A program made the translations under genes and the position numbers. DNA of 64,000 nucleotides from Penium margaritaceum (lineage: Eukaryota > Streptophyta > Zygnematophyceae > Desmidiales > Peniaceae), in the NCBI GenBank assembly GCA_023375785.1, contig SZWC01004831.1, positions 82,187 to 146,186 of the forward strand, written 5' to 3'. This document shows, one piece after another, positions 35,447-47,754 of the stretch; the stretch's first letter is position 1, and the number at the start of each line of letters is the position of its first letter. The notes under the pieces were generated by a model. That model was not told the DNA's origin. It made no database searches and worked only from the letters and a program-made list of their open reading frames with translations.

Positions 35447-38400
35447 GAACCCTAGTTGCACCCCAGTTGCATCCTAGTTGCACCCTACTTGCGCCCTAGA
35501 TACGCCCTAGTTGTGCCATACTTGCGCCTCACTTGTGTCCTACTTGCGTCCTAGTTGATCCCTAGTTGCGTCGTAGTTGCTCCCTAGTTGCGCCTTAGTT
35601 GCGTCTCAGTTGGACACTAGATACACCCTAGTTGCTCCCTAGTTGCACTCTAGTTGTGTCCTAGTTGCGCCCTAGTTGCGCCTTAGTTGCACCCTATTTC
35701 CGTCCTACTTGCGCCCTAATTGCATCCTAGTTGTACCCCAGTTGCACCCAAATTGTGCCCTAGTTGTGCCCTACTTGCGCCTAGTTGCGTCCAAGTTGCG
35801 CCACAGGTTAGCACTAGCTACGTCCTAGTTGCGCCCTAGTTGCGTCCTAGATGCGCCCTAGTTGCGTCCTACTCGCACCATAGTTGCGTCCTAGTTGCAC
35901 CCTAGTTGCGCCCTACTTGCATCCTACTTGCGCCCTACTTGCACCCTAGTTGCGTCCTATTTGCACCTCAGTTGGGCACTAGATACGCCCTAGTTGCACC
36001 CTAGTTGCGCCCTAGTTACGACCTAGTTACGCCCTAGTTGCGCCCTACTTGCGCCCTACTTGCGCCCTAGTTGCGCCCTAGTTGTGACCTTGTTGCACCC
36101 TAGTTGCGTCCTACATGCGTCCTAGTTGCCCCTAGTTGCACCCTACTTGCACCCTACTTCCGTCCTACATGTGCCCTAGTTTTGTCCTAGTTGCGCCCTA
36201 GTTGTGCCCTAGTTGGGCACTAGTTACTCCCTATTTGCGCCCTAGTTGCGTCCTAGATGCGACCTAGTTGCGTCCTACTCGGGCCCTAGTTGCGTCCTAG
36301 TTATGCCCTAGTTGCGTCCTACTTGCGCCCTACTTGCGTCCTACATGTGCCCTAGTTGTGTCCTAGTTGCACCTCAGTTGGGCACTATATACACCCTAGT
36401 TGCACCCTAGTTGCGCCCTAGTTACGTCCTAGTTGTGCCCTAGTTGCGCCCTAGTTGCGCCCTACTTGCACCCTACTTGCACCCTAGTCGCGCCCTTGTT
36501 GTACCCTAGTTGCGGCCTATATGCGCCCTAGTTGCGCCCTAGTTGCGCCCTAGTTGCATCCAAGTTGCGCCGCAGGTTGGCACTAGCTACGTCCTAGTTG
36601 CGCCCTAGTTGCGTCCTAGATGCGACCTAGTTGCGTCCTACTCGCACCCTAGTTGCGTCCAAGTTGCACCCTAGTTGCGCCCTACTTGCGCCCTACTTGC
36701 GTCCTAGTTGCGCCCTAGATGCACCTCAATTGGCAATAGCTACGCCCTAGTTGCGCCCTAGTTGCGCTCTAGTTGCATCCTAGTTGCACCCTAGTTGCGC
36801 CTTAGTTGCGCCCTACTTCCGACCTACTTGCGCCCTAGTTCCGTCCTAGTTGTACCCTAGTTGCACCCAACTTGTGCCCTAGTTGCACCCTACTTGCGTC
36901 CTAGTTGCGACCAAGTTGTGCCGAAGGTTGGCACTACCTACGCCCTAGTTACGCCCTAGTTGCGACGTAGATGCGACCTAGTTGCGTCCTACTCGCTCCC
37001 TAGTTGCGTCCTAGTTGCACCCTAGTTGCACCCTACTTGCACCCTACCAGCGCCCTACTTGCGCCCTAGTTACGCCCTAGTTGTACCTCAGTTGGACACT
37101 AGATACACCCTAGTTGCGCCCTAGTTGCGCCCTAGTTGCGCCATACTTACACCCTACTTCCGTCTAAGATGTGCCCTAGTTTTGTCCTAGTTGCGCCCTA
37201 GTTGTCCTCTAGTTGGACACTAGCTATGCCCTAGTTATGCCCTAGTTGCGTCCTAGTTGTGCCCTAGTTGCGCCCTAGTTGCGCCCTACTTGCCCCCTAG
37301 TTGTGCCCTAGTTGCACCCAAGTTGCACCCTACTTGCACCCTACTTGCGTCCTAGTTGTGCCCTAGTTGTGCCCTTCGGGCGCTCTAGTTGCGCCCTACT
37401 TGCATCCTAGTCGTCCTAGTTGTGCCTTAGTTGGACACTAGCTACACCCTAGTTGCGTCCTAGTTGCGCCCTAGTTGTGCGCTAGTTGCGCCTCATTTGG
37501 GCACTAGCTACGTCCTAGTTGCGCCCTAGTTACGCCCTAGTTGCGCACTAGTTGCGCCCTAGTTGCGCCCTAGTTGTACCCTAGTTGCACCGTAGTGGCG
37601 CCCTACTTGCGCCCTACTTGCGTCCTTGTTATGCCCTAGTTGCGCCCTAGTTGCGTCCTACTTGCGTCCTCCTTGTGTCCTACTTGCGCCATACTTGCGT
37701 CCTAGTTGTGCACTGCATGCGCCCTTGCTGCGTCCTAGTTTCACGCTAGTTGCGCCCTACTTGCGTCCTAGTTGTGCCTCAGTTGAGCACTAGCTATGTC
37801 CTAGTTGCGCCCTAGTTGTGCCCTTATTGCGCCATAGTTGCACCTCAGTTGCACCCCACTTGCGCCCTAGTTACGTTCTGGTTGCGACCTAGTTGTGTCC
37901 TAATTGCGCCCTACATGCGTCCTAATTGCGCCCTAGTTGCACGCTACTTGCGCCCTACTTGTGTCCTAGTTGTGCCCTAGTTGCGCCCTAGTTGCGCCCT
38001 AGTTGTACCTTGGTTAGGAACTAGCTACGCACTAGTTGCGTCCTAGTTGCGTCCTAGTTGTGCCCAAGTTGTGTCCTACTTGCGCCCTTGTTGCACCCTA
38101 GTGGCACCTACATGAGCCTTAGTTGCACCATAGTTGCGTCTCAATTGGGCACTATCTACGTCCTAGTTGCACCCTAGTTGCATCCTAGTTCCGTCCTAGT
38201 TGCGCCCTAGTTGCACAATACCTGCGCCCTAGTTGCGTCCTAGTTGCATCCTACTTGTGTCCTACTTGCGTCCTAGTTGCACCCTAGTTACGTCCTAGTT
38301 GTGCCCTACTTGCGCCCTAGTAGTCCCCTAGTTGTACCCTAGTTGCACCCTAGTTGCTCCCTACTTGTGCCCTTCTTGCACCCTAGTTGCCCGTTGCCCC

Positions 38401-41400
38401 CTAGTTGCGCCCTACTTCCACCCTACTTGCGTCCTAGTTACGTCCTAGTTACGCCCTAATTGCACCCTACTTGCACCCTACTTGCGCCCTAGTTGCACCC
38501 TAGTTATGCAGCCCTACTTGCACCCTACTTGCTCCCTAGTTGTGCCCTACTTACGCCTTACTTGTGTCTTACTTGTGTCCTAGTTGTACCCTACATGCGC
38601 CCTAATTGCACCCTACTTGTGCCCTACTTGCGCCCTAGTTGCGCCCTAGTTGCGCCCTAGTTATGCCCTAGTTGGGCCCTACTTGCACCCTACTTGCGTC
38701 CTACTTGCGCCCTAGTTGTGCCCAAGTTGCATCCTAGTTGCGCCCTAGTTGCACCCTAGTTGCGCCCTAGTTGTACCCTAGTTGCACCCTAGTTGCGCCC
38801 TACTTGCACCATACTTGTGTCCTACTTGCGTCCTAGTTGTACCCTAGATGCGCCCTAGTTGCACCTCAGTTGGACACTAGCTATGCCCTAATGGCGTCCT
38901 CGTCAAGTCCTAGTTGCACCCTAGTTACGCCCTAATTGCACCCTACTTGCATCCTAGTTGTGCCCTACTTGCATCCTAGTAATGCCCTAGATGCGCCCTA
39001 GTTGCATCCTACTTGCGCCCTACTTGCGTCCTAGTAGTGCACTAGTTTCACCCTAGTTGCACCCTAATTACATCCTAGTTACGCCCATGTTGCGCCCTAG
39101 TTACGCCCTACTTGCGCCCCACTGGCGCCCTTAATTACGCCCTAGTTGCGTCCTTCTTGTGCCCTATATACTCCCTAGTTGCGCACTAGATGTGCCCTAC
39201 TTGCGCCCTAGTTATGCCCTAGTTACGCCCTAGATGCACCCTAGTTGTGCCCTACTTGTGTCCTTCTTGCACCCTAGTTACGCCCTAGTTGCACCCTAGT
39301 TGCACCCTACTTGCATCCTTGTTGCGCCCTACTTGCGCCCAAGTTGCACCATACTTGTGTCCTACTTGCGCCTCACTTGCGCCCTAGTTGCACCCTAGTT
39401 GTGCCCTAGTTGTATCCTACTTGCGCCCAACTTGCACCCTAGTTGCGCCCTACTTACGCCCTATTTAAGCCCTACTTGTACCTTGCTTGCTCCCTAGCTG
39501 CACCCTACTTACGCCTTACTTGCCTGCTACCTGCGCCCTAGTTGTGCCCTACATGCGCCCTAGTTGCGTCCTACTTGCACCCTACTTGCGCCCTAGTTGC
39601 GCCCTAGTTGCACCCTGGATGTGCCCTAGTTGCGTCCTAGTTGCGCCCTACTTGCGTCCTACTTGCACCCTAGTTGCATCCTACTTACGTGCTACTTGTG
39701 CCCTAGTTGTGCCCTAGTTGCACCCTAGTTGCGCCCTAGTTGCGCCCTAGTTGTGCCCTAGTTGTGCCCTAGTTGCACCCTAGTTACATCCTAGTTGTGC
39801 CCTACTTGCGCCATACTTGCGCCCTACTTGCGTCCTACTTGTGCACTAGTTGCGTCCTAGTTCCGCCCTAGTTACGCCTCAGTTGGGCACTACTTGTACC
39901 CTACTTGACTCCTAGTTGTGCCGTACTTGCGCCCTACTTGCGCCATAGTTGCGCCCTAGTTGTGTCCTAGCTGCATCCTACTTGTGCCCTAATTGCATCC
40001 TACTTACGCCCTACTTGCGCCCTAGTTGTGTCCTAGAAGCACCCTAGTTGCGCCCTAGTTGCGCCCTAATTGCGCCCTTGTTGCACCGTAATTGTGTCCT
40101 ACTTGTGCCATACTTGTACCCTAGTTTCCTCCTAGTTGCGCCCTGGTTGCGCCTCAGTTGGATACTAGATACGCCCTAGTTATAGCCTAGTTGCACCCTA
40201 GTTGCACCCTAGTTGCACCCTACTTGCACCCTAGATACGCCGTAGTTTTGCCCTACTTGTGCCTCACTTGCGTCCTACTTGCGCCCTAGTTGAGCCCTAG
40301 TTGCGTCTTACTTGCTCCCTAGTTGCATCGTAGTTGCATCTCTGTTGGGTACTAGTTACGCCCTAGTTGCGCCCTAGTTACGCTCTAGTTGCGTCCTAGT
40401 TGCGTCCTAGTTGCGCCTTAGTTGCGCCCTACTTCCGCCCTACTTGCGCCTTAGTTGCGTCCTAGTTGTACCCTAGTTGCACCCAACTTGTGCCCTAGTT
40501 GCGCCCTACTTACGCCCTAGTTGTGTCCAAGTTGCGCCGCAAGTTGGCACTAGCTACGCCCTATTTGCGCCCTAGTTGCGTCCTAGATGCGCCCTAATTG
40601 CGTCCTACTCGCGCCCTAGTTGCGTCCTAGTTGCGCCCTAGTTGCGCCCTTCTTGTGCCCTACTTGCGCCCTACTTGCACCCTAGTTGCGCCCCAATTGC
40701 ACCTCAGTTGGGCACTAGATGCACCCTAGTTGCACCCTAGTTGCGCCCTAGTTGCGTCCTAGTTGCGACCTAGTTGCGCCATACTTGCGTCCTAGTTGCG
40801 CCCTAGTTGTGACCTTGTTGCACCCTAGTCGTGTCCTACATGCGCCCTAGTTGCGCCCTAGTTGCGCCCTACTTGCACCCTACTTCCGCCCTACATGTGT
40901 CCTAGTTTTGTCCTAGTTGCGCCCTAGTTGTGTCCTAGTTGGGCACTAGTTACACCCTAGTTATAACCTAGTTGCGTCCTAGTTGTGCCCTAGTTGCGCC
41001 CTAGTTGCGCCCTAGTTGCGCCCTAGTTGCGCCCTAGTTGCACGCAAGTTGCACCCTACTTGCACCCTACTTGCGTCCTAGTTGCACCCTAGTTGTTCCC
41101 TTCGGGTGCCCTAGTTGCACCCTACTTGCGTCCTAGTCGCCCTAGTTGTACCTCAGTTTGACACTAGCTACACACTAGTTGCGTCCTATTTGTGCCCTAG
41201 TTGTGCGTTAGTTGCGCCTCAGTTGGACACTAGCTACACCCTAGTTGTGTCCTAGTTGCGCCCTAGTTGTGCCCTAGTTGCGCCCTAGTTGCGCCCTAGT
41301 TGCACCCTAGTTGCACCATAGTTGTGCCCTTGTTGCGCCCTAGTTGCACCATAGTTGCGTCCTACTTGCGCCCTACTTGCGTCCTATTTCCGTCCTAGTT

Positions 41401-44400
41401 ATGCCCTAGTTACGCCCTAGTTGCGCCCTACTTGCGCCCTCCTTGCATCCTAGTTTTGACCGTATTGCGCCCTAGTTGCGTCCTAGTTGTACGGTAGTTG
41501 CGCCCTACTTGCGCCTTACTTGCGTCCTAGTTGTGCCTCAGTTGAGCACTAGCTATGCCCTAGTTGCGCCCTAGTTGCGCCCTAATTGCGCCATAGTTGT
41601 GCCTCAGTTGCGCCCTACTTGCACCCTAGTTACGTTCTAGTTGCGTCCTAGTTGTTTCCTGATTGCGCCCTACATGCGCCCTAATTGCGCCCTACTTGCA
41701 CCCTACTTGCGCCCTACTTGCGTCTTAGTTGTGCCCTAGTTGCACCCCAGTTGCGCCCTATTTGCGCCCTAGCTACGTCCTACTTGCGCCTTACTTGCAC
41801 CCTAGTTGTGCCCTAGTTGTGCCTTAGTTGCGGCCTAGTTGCGCCCTAGTTGCGCCCTAGTTGCGCCCTAGTCGTGCCGTACTTCCGCCATACTTACGCC
41901 CTAGTTACGACCTAAATGTGTCCTAGTTACGCCGTAGTTACATCTCAGCTGGGTACTAGCTACGTCCTAGTTGCACCCTAGTTGCACTCTAGTTGCGCCC
42001 TAGTTGCACGATAGTTCTCCCCTACTTGTGCCCTAGTTGCGTCCTAGTTGTACCCTAGTTACGCCCTACGTGTGCCCTAGTTGCGTCCTACTTGTGCCCT
42101 AGTTGCTTTCTAGTTGCACCTCAGTTGGGCACCAGCTACGCCCTAGTTTTGCCCTAGTTGCACCTTAGTTGTGCCCTTCTCGCGTCCTAGTTGTATCCTA
42201 GTTGCGTCCTACTTGCGCCCTACTTGCGTCCTAGTTACGCCATGCTTACGCACTAGTTGAACCCTAGTTGCACCTCACTTGGGCACTAAATACACCCTAG
42301 TTGCACCCTAGTTGCACCCTAGTTGCACCCTAGTTGCGCCCTACTTGCGCCCTAATTGCGCCCTAGTTGCGCCCTTGTTGCACCCTAGTTGCGTCCTACT
42401 TGCGCCCTAGTTGCGCCCTAGTTGCACCCACTTGCGCTCTACTTGCACCCTAGATGTGTCCTAGTTTTGTCCTAGTTGCGCCCTAATTGCACCCTAGTTA
42501 CACCCTAGTTGCGCTCTACTTGAGCCCTACTTACGCTCTAGTCACACCCTAGTTGTGCCGTAGTTGCGCCCTAGTTGCGCCCTAGTTCCGCCTTACTTGC
42601 ACAAAACTTGCACCCCAGTTGCGCATGAGTTGGACACTAGCTACGTCCTAGTTGCGCCCTACTTGCGCCTTAGTTGCGCCCTAGTTATGCCCTAGTTGCG
42701 CCCTACTTGCACCCTAGTTTCGTCCTACTTGCGTCCTACTTGCGCCCTAGTTGTGCCCTAGTTGCATCCTAGGTGCGCCCTAGTTGCGCCCTTGTTGCAC
42801 CCTAGTTGCACCCTAGTTGTTTCCTACTTGCGCCATACTTGCATCCTACTTGCGTCCTAGTTGCGCCCTAGTTGCACTCTAGATGCGCCCTAGTTGCGCC
42901 TCAGTTGGGCACTAACTATGCCCTAGTTGCGCCCTCGTCGCGTCCTAGTTGCACCCTAGTTGCGCCCTAGTTGCACCCTACTTGCGTCCAAGTTGTGCCC
43001 TACTTGCCCCCTAGTTACGCACTAGTTGGGTCCTAGTTGTGCCCTACATGCGCCCTAGTTGCATCCTACTTGCGCCCTACTTGCGCCCTAGTTGTGCCCT
43101 AGTTGTACCCTAGTTGCACCCTAATTGCGTCCTAGTTACGTCCTAGTTACGCCCTAGTTGCACCCGTCTTGCACCCTACTTGCACCCCACTGGCGCCCTA
43201 GTTACGCCCTAGTTGCACCCTTCTTGCGCCCTTGTTACGCCCTAGTTGCGCACTAGATGCGCACTACTTGCGCCCTAGTTGTTCCCTAGTTACGCCCTGG
43301 TTGCACCCTAGTTGTGCCCTACTTGTGCCCTTCTTTCGCCCTAGTTGCGTCCTAGTTGCGCCCTAGTTGCACCCTACTTGCGTCCTTGTTTCGCCCTACT
43401 TGCGTCCAAGTTGCACCCTACTTGCGCCCTACTTGCGCCTTATTTGTGCCCTAGTTGCACCCTAGTTGCGCCCTAGTTGCGCCCTACTTGCGCCCTACTT
43501 ACGTCCTAGTTGCACCCTAGTTGCGCCCTACTTACGCCTTACTTATGTGCTACGTGCACCCTAGTTGTGCCCTACATGCGCCCTAGTTGCGCCCTACTTG
43601 CACCCTACTTGCACCCAAGTTGCATCCTACTTACGCCCTACTTGTGCCTTAGTTGTGTCCTAGTTGCGCCCTAGTTGCAACCTAGTTACGCCCTAGTTGT
43701 GCCCTAGTAGCACCCTAGTTGCGCCCTAGTTTTGCCCTAGTTGCGCCCTAGTTGCACCGTAGTTGCATCCTACTTGCACCATACTTGCGCCCTAGTTGCG
43801 TCCTAGTTGTGCCCTGGTTGCGCCTCAGTTGGATATTAGATACGCCCTAGTTGTGCCGTAGTTGCACCCTAGTTGCATCCTAGTTGTACCCTAGTTGCAC
43901 CCTACTTGCCACCTAGATACGCCCTAGTTGTGCCATACTTGTACCTCACTTGCGCCCTACTTGCGCCCTAGTTGAGCCCTACTTGCATCCTAGTTGCTCC
44001 CTACTTGCACCTTAGTTGCGTCTCAATTGGACACGAGCTATGCCCTAGTTGCACCCTAGTTGCGCTCTAGTTGCGTCCTAGTTACGCCCTAGATGCGCCT
44101 TAGTTGCACCCTACTTCCGCCCTTTCTGCACCCTAGTTGCGTCCTAGTTGTACCCTAGTTGCACCCAACTTGTGCCCTAGTTATGCCCTACTTGCACCCT
44201 AGTTGCGTCCAAGTTGTGCCGTAGGTTGGCACTAGCTACGTCCTAGTCGCGCCCTAGTTGCGTCCTAGATGCGACCTAGTTGTGTCCTACTCGCGCCCTA
44301 GTTGCGTCCTAGTTACACCCTAGTTGTGTCCTACTTGTTCCCTACTTGCGTCCTACTTGCGCCCTAGTTGTGTTCTAGTTACACCTCACTTGGGCACTAT

Positions 44401-46397
44401 ATACACCCTAGTTACGCCCTAGTTGCGCCCTAGTTACGCCATAGTTGTGCCCTAGTTGCGCCCTAGTTGCGCCCTACGTGCACCCTAGTTGCACCCTAGT
44501 CGCGCCCTTGTTGCACCCTAGTTGCAGCCTACATGCGCCCTAGTTGTGCCCTACTTGCACCCTTGTTACGTCCAAGTTGCGCCGCAGGTTGGCACTAGCT
44601 AAGCCCTAGTTGTGCCCTAGTTGTGTCCTCGACGTGACCTAGTTGCGTCCTACTCGCGCCCTAGTTGCGTCCTAGTTGTGTCCTAGTGCGCCCTAATTGC
44701 GCCCTACTTGCGCCCTACTTGCGTCCTAGTTGCGCCCTAGTTGCACCTCAGTTGGCACTAGCTACGTCCTAGTTGCGCCCTAGTTGCGCTCTAATTGTGT
44801 CCTAGTTGTGTCCTAGTTGTGCCTTAGTTGCGCCCTACTTCCGCCCTACTTGCACCCTAGCTGCGTCCTAGTTGTACCCTAGTTGCACCCAACTAGTGTC
44901 CTAGTTGCGCCCTACTTGCATCCTAGTTGCGTCCAAGTTGCGCCGCATGTTGGTACTAGCTACGCCCTAGTTGCGCCCTAGTTGCGTCGTAGATGCGTCC
45001 TAGTTGCGTCCTACTCGCGACCTAGTTGTGTCCTAGTTGCGTCCTAGTTGCGCCCTACTTGCGCCCTACTAGCGCCCTACTTGCGCCCTAGTTACGCCCT
45101 AGTTGTACCTCAGTTGGGCACTAGATATACCCAAGTTGCGCCCTAGTTGCGCCCTAGTTGCGCCCTACTTGCACCCTACTTCCGCCCTAGATGTGCCCTA
45201 GTTTTGTCCTAGTTGCACCCTAGTTGTGTCCTAGTTGGGCACTAGCTATGTCCTAGTTTTTCCCTAGTTGCGTCCTAGTTGCGCCCTAGTTGTGTCCTAA
45301 TTATACCCTAATTGCGCCCTAGTTGCGCCCTAGTTGCACCCAAGTTGCGTCCTACTTGCACCCTACATGCGTCCTAGTTGAGCCCTAGTTGTGCCCTTCA
45401 GGCGCCCTAGTTGCGCCCTACTTGCGTCCTAGTCACCCTAGTTGTGCCTCAGTTGGACACTAGCTACACCCTTGTTGCGTCCTAGTTGCGCCCTAGTTGT
45501 GCGCTAGTTGCACCTCATTTGGACACTAGCTACGCCCTAGTTGCGCCCTAATTACGTCCTAGTTGAATCCTAGTTGCGCCCTAGTTGCGCCCTAGTTGCA
45601 CCGTAGTTGCACCCTACTTGCACCCTACTTGCATCCTACTTGCGTCCTAGTTATGCCCAAGTTGCGCCCTAGTTGAGTCCTACTTGCGTCCTCCTTGCGT
45701 CCTACTTGCGCCATACTTGCGTCCTAGTTGCGTCCTACTTGCGCCCTTGTTGCGTCCTAGTTGCACGCTAGTTGCGCCCTACTTGCATCCTAGTTGTGCC
45801 CCAGTTGAGCACTAGCTATGCCCTAGTTGTGCCCTAGTTGCGCCCTAATTGTGCCATAGTTGCGCCTCAGTTCCGCCCCACTTGCGCCCTTGTTCTAGTT
45901 GCGTCCTAGTTGCGTCCTAATTGCGCCCTACATGCGTCCTTATTGCGCCCTACTTGCACCCTAATTGCACCCTACTTGCGTCCTAGTTGTGCCCTAGTTG
46001 CGTCCTAGTTGTGCCTCAGTTGGGCACTAGCTACGCGCTAGTTGCGCCCTAGTTGCGTCCTAGTTGCGCCCTAGTTGCGCCCTACTTGCGCCCTAGTTGC
46101 ACCCTAGTTGCACCTACATGAGCCTTAGTTGCGCCCTAGTTGCGTCTCAGTTGGGCACTAGCTACGCCCTAGCTGCACCCTAGTTGTATCCTAGTTGCGT
46201 CCTAGTTGTGCCCTTGTTGCACAATACTTGCGCCCTAGTTGCGTCCTAGTTGCGTACTACTTGTGTCCTACTTGCGCCCTAATTGCACCCTAGTTACGTC
46301 CTAGTTGCGCCCTACTTGCGCCCTAGTTGTCCCCTAGTTGTACCCTAGTTGCACTCTAGTTGTGCCCTACTTGTGCCCTTCTTGTACCCTAGTTTCT

Positions 46398-46405
46398 CCT
46401 TAGTT
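46398..46405. repeat. hAT target-site duplication, left copy
   Basis: CCTTAGTT directly before the left terminus CAGTG. An identical octamer follows the right terminus at 51,054-51,061. Eight base pairs is the hallmark of hAT insertion. Confidence 0.95.
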
Positions 46406-46425
46406 CAGTGTTACCACCGGGGTCC
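46406..46425 (+). repeat. hAT left terminal inverted repeat
   Basis: CAGTGTTACCACCGGGGTCC. The reverse complement of the right end is CAGTGATGTCAGGGGTACC. They agree at CAGTG, T, CA and GGGGT with a small gap, so the TIRs are short and imperfect, as in many hATs. Confidence 0.85.
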
Positions 46426-46442
46426 GTTGTATGGGGAATACA

Positions 46443-46487
46443 ACGACATCGATACATCGGTAAACATCGATGTAGCATCGATGTCGT
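46443..46487. repeat. hAT left subterminal inverted repeat
   Basis: ACGACATCGAT (46,443-46,453) pairs perfectly with ATCGATGTCGT (46,477-46,487). Between them are further ACATCG and ACATCGATGT copies. The same ATCGATGT motif crowds the right end, so it is a likely transposase-binding repeat (inference from hAT biology). Confidence 0.75.
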
Positions 46488-46523
46488 GGTTTCGTCCGGT
46501 CAGTCTCGAACTCGAGCGGAGGT

Positions 46524-47102
46524 GGTTGCACCACCGCCCGGTCAGCGATGACATTATTTCCCGCCGCTGCATGTCGGCGCCCATCGAGGTGCCGATGCAC
46601 CTCGATGGGCGGTCCACGGTTCACCTTAGGTGGAGCATGCCAGGTCATCAAAGTAAGGCCCTACTTTGTTGTCCTACTTTCTTGGAAGCACCTGTCCCAT
46701 TAAAAAAACTCTAACCATGCACGTTCGACTTCGAGGCAATACCATCAGTTGGGGAGCATCTTATTTTTGAAACTTCAAAGTGTCTTTTTGTATGATTCCC
46801 ATTCCACTTTGTNGGTTGCACCACCGCCCGGTCAGCGATGACATTATTTCCCGCCGCTGCATGTCGGCGCCCATCGAGGTGCCGATGCACCTCGATGGGC
46901 GGTCCACGGTTCACCTTAGGTGGAGCATGCCAGGTCATCAAAGTAAGGCCCTACTTTGTTGTCCTACTTTCTTGGAAGCACCTGTCCCATTAAAAAAACT
47001 CTAACCATGCACGTTCGACTTCGAGGCAATACCATCAGTTGGGGAGCATCTTATTTTTGAAACTTCAAAGTGTCTTTTTGTATGATTCCCATTCCACTTT
47101 GT
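46524..47102. repeat. Perfect 289-bp direct duplication around a single N (probable assembly artefact)
   Basis: 46,524-46,812 and 46,814-47,102 appear identical over 289 bp and are separated only by the N at 46,813. This is the same pattern as at 16,967. It most likely records two overlapping contig ends that were joined with a placeholder N, rather than a real duplication in the hAT. Confidence 0.87.
46578..46611. repeat. Perfect 15-bp hairpin in the hAT 5' region
   Basis: CGCCCATCGAGGTGC (46,578-46,592) and GCACCTCGATGGGCG (46,597-46,611) are exact reverse complements around the 4-base loop CGAT. It is repeated 290 bp on inside the N-flanked duplicate. The arms contain the ATCGA core of the subterminal motif. 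The function is unknown: structural, transposase binding and chance are all possible. Confidence 0.8.
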
Positions 47103-47420
47103 TGAAAACTTTAAATATGCATGACCCCCCTTTATGGACGTTAGAAGAAGAGGGTCATGCTTTATCAGCATACATATTGCCGACGGTGCGCCAAAAATGT
47201 GATAAAAAGTGTGACGTTTCGACAAAAGTATAACGGTCGGCCCTCCACCGTTTGTTGGCGCCGCACTCCCTAAAAAGCGGCAATGCCACGGTGGACGTTG
47301 TTCACCATATGTGGCCATATTTTTCATTCTCGCGGTTCACATCGCTGAACCGACCTGGTTTGCGTCCCGTTTTTAATGTGGATATGGTACTCACGTATGC
47401 GATAAAATATGTTGCAATTT

Positions 47421-47498
47421 ACCGGATGGTGTGCTGTCCATTGAACACATCCGACTGGAGCACCGAATGGTGTGCTGTCCATCGAACGTACCGAGTGG
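47421..47498. repeat. 41-bp tandem pair in the hAT leader
   Basis: ACCGGATGGTGTGCTGTCCA (47,421 onward) and ACCGAATGGTGTGCTGTCCA (47,462 onward) start two similar copies, each continuing T-GAAC...CCGA-TGG. The copies differ at several bases. Confidence 0.75.
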
Positions 47499-47667
47499 CC
47501 TCGGTACGATCGAAACTTGCAATCGGACCGTTTGCTCGAGCCACGTCGCGAAGCATTGGCTGCTTGGCTCGCTCACCCCTCAAGCCGAACCGTGCGGAGC
47601 GGCGCTTGCGTGAACGTCGTGCTAAAGGCAGGCAGACACAGCCTCGTGGGCTGTTCGAAGTCGGGTT

Positions 47668-47720
47668 CGGTGCCTTAGGCACCAGGCGGCCCTCTGCCGC
47701 CTCTGGTGCCTTAGGCACCG
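47668..47720. repeat. Nested inverted repeat just upstream of the transposase start
   Basis: The short palindrome GGTGCCTTAGGCACC occurs twice, at about 47,669-47,683 and 47,705-47,719. The two halves also pair with each other over CGGTGCCTTAGGCACCAG-GGCGG, with CCCTCTG between. It ends about 35 bp before the ATG. It could act on transcription or translation, or be a remnant of an older insertion. Confidence 0.7.
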
Positions 47721-47754
47721 ATCAATCAGCCAACTGCGGCCGTTGCTAGCCGCC

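Larger units (their letters stand above)
19038..46405. repeat. 11-bp satellite, block 2 with higher-order structure
   Basis: 27.4 kb of uninterrupted 11-bp units in the same orientation as block 1. No inversion, gene or other element was seen. Units vary mainly at the CG of TTGCG (to CA or TG), at the first C of CCCTA (to T) and at CTAG/CTAC. The 33-bp marker GCCTCAGTTGG-GCACTAGCTAC-GCCCTAGTTGC, itself three 11-bp units, recurs dozens of times. From about 21 kb rarer landmarks repeat at long range and define ~2.4-kb, ~4.4-kb and ~7.7-kb periods. Confidence 0.95.
47103..47754 (+). other. hAT 5' leader upstream of the transposase
   Basis: About 650 bp between the duplicated segment and the transposase start, with no convincing ORF. 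It holds a 41-bp-period tandem pair (47,421 and 47,462) and a nested inverted repeat (47,668-47,720). It presumably contains the transposase promoter, but no clear TATA box was identified. Confidence 0.55.
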
